Part shown: one piece after another, positions 60,587 through 64,000 of the stretch
How positions within the stretch are numbered: position 1 is the first letter of the stretch
Layout of the letters: the number at the start of each line of letters is the position of its first letter
Assembly (NCBI RefSeq): GCF_002234405.1
Contig: NZ_NMQT01000016.1
Span: forward strand, 62,001-126,000
Reading direction: 5' to 3'
DNA length: 64,000 nucleotides
Source of the DNA: Amycolatopsis thailandensis
GTDB lineage: Bacteria > Actinomycetota > Actinomycetes > Mycobacteriales > Pseudonocardiaceae
Program-made: the position numbers and the translations under genes
The notes under the pieces: generated by a model
Database searches by the model: none
What the model saw: only the letters and a program-made list of their open reading frames with translations
What the model was told of the DNA's origin: nothing

Positions 60587-61497
60587 TCCAGGAACCGGGT
60601 GACGGCGCGGATCCGGTCGCCGTCGAGCGTGAGGACCATCAACCCGGCCGGTGTCGCGCCGTGGCGGCAATGGAACGCGGGCTGGTTGTTCGCCCGGGCC
60701 GGTGTCATGGTGAAGCCCTCGGGGACCGGAACGGCCATGGTGACGCGGAGGAAGCTCGCGATCGCTTCGAGGCCGTGGTACTCGTGCGGCGCCGGCGGCA
60801 TGGCGAGCCACGCGTCATCCGTGAGCAGACTGAGGACACCGTCGAGGTCGCCCGCGGTAAAGGCGTCGGCGAATCGCTTGGTCAGCTCGCGTTCCCGGGG
60901 TGAGGGCCGGTGCCCGGCGCCGTCGCGATGCTTGGCGAGCGACGCGCGAGCACGTTGGAGGATGCCTTTGACCGCCGTCTCGGTGGTGCCGAGCATGGCC
61001 GCGACCTCACCGGCGGGGAAGCACAGGACGTCCCGGAGGACGAGCGCGGCGGCCTGTCTCGGCGGGAGGAGCTGGAGACCGGTGACGAAGGCGAGTTCGA
61101 TCGCCTCCCTGGCGGTGTAGCGCGCTTCGGGACCGGGTTCACTGTCGGCGACGCGCTCGAGGAGCTCGTCCGGGTACGGCTGCAACCAGGTCACCTCACC
61201 GCGACGGCTGGGCTCCGGCGGATCGAACGGCGGCACCGGCTCGGGCGGCCGGCGGCGGCCCGCGTCCCGCAGGGCGTTGAGGCAGCGGTTGGTGGCGATG
61301 CGGTACAGCCAGGTACGGAGCGACGAACGGCCCTCGAAGCCTTCGAGGCCGCGCCAGGCGGCCAGGAGCGTCTCCTGGACGACGTCCTCGGCGTCGGCGA
61401 AAGAACCGAGGAGCCGGTAACAATGCAGGTGCAGCTCATGCCGGTAGGTGTCGCTGAGCTCGCGAAAGCCCCGCTCGTCCGTCGTCCTGGTGCTCAC
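60577..61497 (-). CDS. ECF sigma factor with C-terminal SnoaL-like domain (SigG-type)
   Basis: A 306-residue ECF sigma: region 2 HLHCYRLLGSFADAEDVVQE TLLAAW (about 22-48) and region 4 LPPRQAAALVLRDVLCFPAG, VAAMLGTTETAVKGILQRAR. A C-terminal SnoaL/NTF2-like domain (about 205-306, LTKRFADAFTAGDLDGVLSL) replaces a separate anti-sigma factor in this subgroup and is thought to regulate the sigma intramolecularly. No anti-sigma gene is adjacent, in line with that. Divergent from a small SnoaL protein 88 bp away. Starts at GTG 61497. Confidence 0.87.
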   Translation of the reverse strand: MSTRTTDERGFRELSDTYRHELHLHCYRLLGSFADAEDVVQETLLAAWRGLEGFEGRSSLRTWLYRIATNRCLNALRDAGRRRPPEPVPPFDPPEPSRRGEVTWLQPYPDELLERVADSEPGPEARYTAREAIELAFVTGLQLLPPRQAAALVLRDVLCFPAGEVAAMLGTTETAVKGILQRARASLAKHRDGAGHRPSPRERELTKRFADAFTAGDLDGVLSLLTDDAWLAMPPAPHEYHGLEAIASFLRVTMAVPVPEGFTMTPARANNQPAFHCRHGATPAGLMVLTLDGDRIRAVTRFLDQK

Positions 61498-61584
61498 GGG
61501 CCGATCCTGTCACTTCGTGGCGCACCGTTCCGTTCCGGGCGGGAATGGTGTCTGACGAGGTGAAGGTCGACGAAAGGAACCATC

Positions 61585-61953
61585 ATGACCAGTCCGGCTT
61601 TGGACGTCGCACTCGCCTACCACCAGGCGTGGACCGGCAAGGACTTCGAGAAGGCGATGACCTACATCGCCGACGGCATCGTTTGTCACACGCCCGGTGG
61701 ACCGCTTTCCGGCGCGGAAGCGTTTCGCGGGTTCATGGGGCCGTTCACCGAGATCCTGACCGGGTCGACGCTGCTTTCCGCGTTCGGGGACGAGACGACG
61801 GCGCTGCTGATGTACGACACGGCGACCTTGCCGGTGGCGAGCGCACCCGGGGCGGAGATGCTGACCGTGCGGGAGGGGAAGATCGTGGAGTTGCGGATCG
61901 TGTTCGATCGGGCTCCTTTCGATGCGGCGAGGGCTGCTGCTGCTGGGTCTTAG
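61585..61953 (+). CDS. SnoaL/NTF2-like protein
   Basis: A 122-residue single-domain NTF2-fold protein: ALDVALAYHQAWTGKDFEKAM at the start, then FRGFMGPFTEILTGSTLLSA and TVREGKIVELRIVFDRAPF. Members are isomerases, cyclases, hydrolases or binding proteins; no catalytic signature is decisive here. It is divergent from a sigma factor carrying the same fold as its C-terminal domain, which suggests either a target of the sigma or a ligand-binding partner. Confidence 0.75.
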   Translation: MTSPALDVALAYHQAWTGKDFEKAMTYIADGIVCHTPGGPLSGAEAFRGFMGPFTEILTGSTLLSAFGDETTALLMYDTATLPVASAPGAEMLTVREGKIVELRIVFDRAPFDAARAAAAGS

Positions 61954-61985
61954 GGCACGTGGTCGCTGCGGGGTTAACGGTGCGC

Positions 61986-62035
61986 GGCGCTTAGCTGCAT
62001 GTGGGCGCGGGGCGCTTAGCGGCACGCGGGCGCGG
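61986..62035. repeat. 25-bp tandem direct duplication
   Basis: Two adjacent 25-bp units starting GGCGCTTAGC (61986-62010 and 62011-62035) are identical at 22 of 25 positions; all three differences are T in the first unit versus G or C in the second. Confidence 0.8.
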
Positions 62036-62087
62036 GGTGTGTGGTCGTGGACCGGGCGCGTCCTTCGAACCTGTCCTGATGGACCGG

Positions 62088-62605
62088 TTCGACCACGTTG
62101 CGCTGTTTATGGACCTCGGCGTCGAACATGGGCGGTCGCCCGCCGCTGCGGCTTTTGCGTCTTTTGTGGCCTTTGGCTGCGCGGCGGGCGATCCGGGCGA
62201 CGGTGATGCCCAGCCAGCAGCGGGTCGTCTCCGGCTTGGCCCGGGATGAGCCGGAACCGCATCGGCGGATCCGCCCGTCCGCGGCGACGTGGATCTTGGT
62301 GCTCAGCACACCGCAGGACCGCCCGAGTCCTCCCCCACCGGAAGCGAGGGCTTCGATCCGTCGCTACGTCCTTCTTTCGGGCGGCGGCATGGTGGTGCGC
62401 CCGGACCACACTCGAGTCGACGGAAACGATCCCTTCGAGCTCGCCGACGGCGTCCTCCTTGAGGATCATCCGGTCGAGGCCAGGTCCCAGGTGCCGTCTT
62501 CGGTCCACGACCGCAGCCGTTCGCGCTGTCCTCCAGGCCCGTAAAGGTTAGGGCGTGCAGGTGCGCAGCTTCCACAAGATCGCGTTCGATGACTTGACGA
62601 TGAAC
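62088..62605 (-). pseudogene. Decayed IS5-family transposase
   Basis: Fragments of an IS5-type (DDE) transposase appear in successive frames on the minus strand: NAILWKLRTCTP near 62560-62600, RERLRSWTEDGTWD near 62490-62525, GIVSVDSSVVRAHHHAAARKK (first catalytic Asp) near 62380-62440, STKIHVAADGR near 62275-62305, RFRLIPGQAGDDPLL in another frame, and FDAEVHKQRNVVE near 62088-62130. At least three frame changes and missing middle sequence mean it cannot make an active enzyme. It marks past insertion next to the DUF222/HNH gene. Confidence 0.75.
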
Positions 62606-62745
62606 CTGCCATCGCCGTGCACCACGACCAACCACGTCCGCGATTCAACCGAACCGTGGCTAGACCACATACACGACACGCCTTGGGCGCGCGGCTACCG
62701 TCACCCAGCCTGCGTCCGGGTGAGCATCGGTCAGGTGCGTGCCTG

Positions 62746-63939
62746 TCAGAAGGGTGGGATGTCATCCTCCGGTTCCGGCCGCGGGTCGTGGAGTGGCTCG
62801 GGTGTCGCGTCGTAGGTGCGACCGGTGGGGGTGGTGATGATCATGCCGCCGTTGCCGGTAGGCGCCGCGGACCAGCCCGGTTCCTCCTTGAGCAGATTGT
62901 GGATCTTGCAGGAACCATGGCAGTTGTGGTGATCGGTCTTGCCGTTCCGCGCCCAGGCGAGGATGTGGTCGATCTCGGAGAACTCGGCGGGACGGTGGCA
63001 GCCGGGATGCGTGCATTCCCGGTCCCGGGCTTTGATGAACCGGGCCAGCGAGGCAGGCGACCGGTACTTGTCGGCACCTGCCTCCAGGAGCTGCCCGGTG
63101 GCGGGGTCGGTGATCAGCCGTGACCAGGTCGAGCCGGGATCGGAGGCGATCTCGCGGACGAGCCATTCGGGAATGGGTCCGTAACCGGCGAGGGTCGCGG
63201 GATCGTCGCGAGCGCCGGCCAGGGTCAGGAAGTCGACGTAGACGTGGATGTGCGCGCGAGGCTTTCCGTGACCGTCCTCGGCCAGTAGCCGTTCGGCGAA
63301 CACGTCCGCGCGATGCTGATCCAGGGTCCGGGATTTGTCCTGCGCCCGGCGCGCCTGCGCGGCGCGGCTCATCGACGCGTAAATCGAGCTCGCCACCTCG
63401 GACGGCAAATAGCCGGCAAGGGTGGACATGGTTTCGTCTTCGTGTTCCAACGAAATGTGCCGTCGCGCGCGTTTCTTCTTCGCCCGCTCCTTATAGCCCT
63501 CCCGGTCGAACTTCTGCACCGCGCCGCTCACCGATCTACCGATCGCCCTGACATCACGATCGGCGAGCCGTTTGGCCATGAACGCGTCCACCTGCGCGGC
63601 GACCTCGTCCGAGACCTCCCGAGTCAGCTGACTGACTTTCGACGCCTTGTACAGATCGATGTCGCCTTTCTCCAGTGCCGCCAACGTGTTCGGCAAGCGC
63701 GCCACAAGAGCGCAGGACGTTTCGACCAGCAGGAAGGCTTGATTGCGAGAGACCGAGAAGCACAGGGCGACCTCCTCGGTCACCGATCTTCGCGAACCAC
63801 CCACCGCGGCAAACTCGGCTATGGACCGCACCTGACGACCCTGCGCCTGACGAAGCAGAATCTCCTCGTCGTGGGCGGCATCGAGAAGGCGAGCGGCTTT
63901 CGGATTGAAAGCAAGAGATGTGGTCATGTCCATGATCAT
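62746..63939 (-). CDS. DUF222/HNH endonuclease-like protein (13E12 repeat family)
   Basis: A 397-residue protein: an N-terminal DUF222 domain (about 15-280; RRSVTEEVALCFSVSRNQA, VDAFMAKRLADRDVRAIGRS) and a C-terminal HNH nuclease domain, CTHPGCHRPAEFSEIDHILA then RNGKTDHHNCHGSCKIHN (about 320-365), with zinc cysteines and the HNH histidines intact. The family corresponds to the REP13E12 proteins of mycobacteria, multi-copy and often LexA-controlled; their role is not established. ATG 63939 is used, with in-frame ATGs at 63933 and 63927. A perfect SOS box lies 2 bp upstream. Confidence 0.85.
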   Translation of the reverse strand: MIMDMTTSLAFNPKAARLLDAAHDEEILLRQAQGRQVRSIAEFAAVGGSRRSVTEEVALCFSVSRNQAFLLVETSCALVARLPNTLAALEKGDIDLYKASKVSQLTREVSDEVAAQVDAFMAKRLADRDVRAIGRSVSGAVQKFDREGYKERAKKKRARRHISLEHEDETMSTLAGYLPSEVASSIYASMSRAAQARRAQDKSRTLDQHRADVFAERLLAEDGHGKPRAHIHVYVDFLTLAGARDDPATLAGYGPIPEWLVREIASDPGSTWSRLITDPATGQLLEAGADKYRSPASLARFIKARDRECTHPGCHRPAEFSEIDHILAWARNGKTDHHNCHGSCKIHNLLKEEPGWSAAPTGNGGMIITTPTGRTYDATPEPLHDPRPEPEDDIPPF

Positions 63940-63941
63940 AC

Positions 63942-63957
63942 TCGAACATGAGTTCGA
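63942..63957. promoter_or_regulatory. LexA SOS box upstream of the 13E12-family gene
   Basis: TCGAACATGAGTTCGA matches the actinobacterial LexA consensus TCGAAC-N4-GTTCGA at all twelve fixed bases and is placed directly before the start codon at 63939, so the gene should be DNA-damage inducible. Confidence 0.85.
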
Positions 63958-64000
63958 TCGCCATGAACGAAGCCTGGCGGTTTCAAGTGGTCAGTGCGCC

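Larger units (their letters stand above)
61954..62745. other. 792-bp region with tandem repeat and transposase remnant
   Basis: Contains a 25-bp tandem duplication (61986-62035) and a frameshifted IS5-type transposase (62088-62605). No intact gene was found, and terminal inverted repeats of an IS could not be located by eye. Confidence 0.7.

Overview
The window is chromosomal DNA from a very GC-rich actinobacterium. Codon use is GC3-rich, GTG starts are frequent, and the steroid, sigma-factor and regulator genes have their closest remembered relatives in Mycobacterium, Rhodococcus and Pseudonocardiaceae. The gene content and the abundant long intergenic palindromes fit Amycolatopsis or a close relative best; that placement is inference, since no 16S or other marker is present.

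Layout. 0-9.6 kb: housekeeping genes, namely pseudouridine salvage (psuG-psuK), a DUF3099 membrane protein with an M20 amidohydrolase, a methyltransferase with D-aminoacyl-tRNA deacylase, a SigB-type sigma factor, class I fumarase, and two paralogous lipoproteins. 9.6-16.1 kb: an aminophosphonate uptake and breakdown operon (two permeases, ATPase, binding lipoprotein, phosphonatase-like HAD hydrolase, FAD oxidoreductase) behind a GntR/UTRA regulator. 16.1-18.7 kb: an amino-acid permease, a secreted trypsin, and a cluster of palindromes.

18.7-31.8 kb: a KstR-type cholesterol side-chain block (nitronate monooxygenase, fadD19, echA19, a second acyl-CoA ligase, a DUF35 protein with ltp4-ltp3, cyp125, fadA5). 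Five sites matching the KstR operator lie at the three divergent promoter regions. 34.5-39.6 kb: the first half of a KstR2-type block for the C/D rings (two SDRs, echA20, ipdA, ipdB, ipdC). 51.0-60.2 kb: its second half (fadA6, kstR2, an ipdF-like SDR, fadE30, fadD3, an extra crotonase, fadE31-32-33). Both halves carry KstR2-like operators sharing 16 of 18 bases. Read together, sterol is oxidised at C26 by CYP125, activated by FadD19 and shortened by EchA19/FadA5/Ltp proteins; FadD3 then activates the remaining C/D-ring propanoate (HIP), which the FadE, EchA20 and Ipd enzymes open and degrade. Ring A/B genes (kstD, ksh, hsa), mce4, kstR and the chsE/chsH set are not in the window.

39.7-51 kb: an alpha/beta hydrolase, a DUF2000/Lrp divergent pair, an acetyltransferase, a secreted DUF1996 protein, and an ECF sigma/anti-sigma pair facing a five-gene redox operon (lipoprotein, DUF4142 protein, ferric-reductase-like membrane cytochrome, unusual ferredoxin, ferredoxin reductase). 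A SigL-like promoter precedes that operon. Then come a 720-bp palindrome island containing a mirrored array of eight 21-bp repeats, and an HxlR/MFS pair. 60.2-64 kb: a HIT protein, a SigG-like sigma factor with a SnoaL domain beside a separate SnoaL protein, a decayed IS5-type transposase, and a DUF222/HNH (13E12-family) gene with a perfect actinobacterial SOS box directly upstream.

The most unusual features are the sigma-controlled membrane redox operon and the many long intergenic palindromes, which fall into several sequence families and keep their pairing while their sequence changes. No tRNA, rRNA, CRISPR array or prophage was seen.
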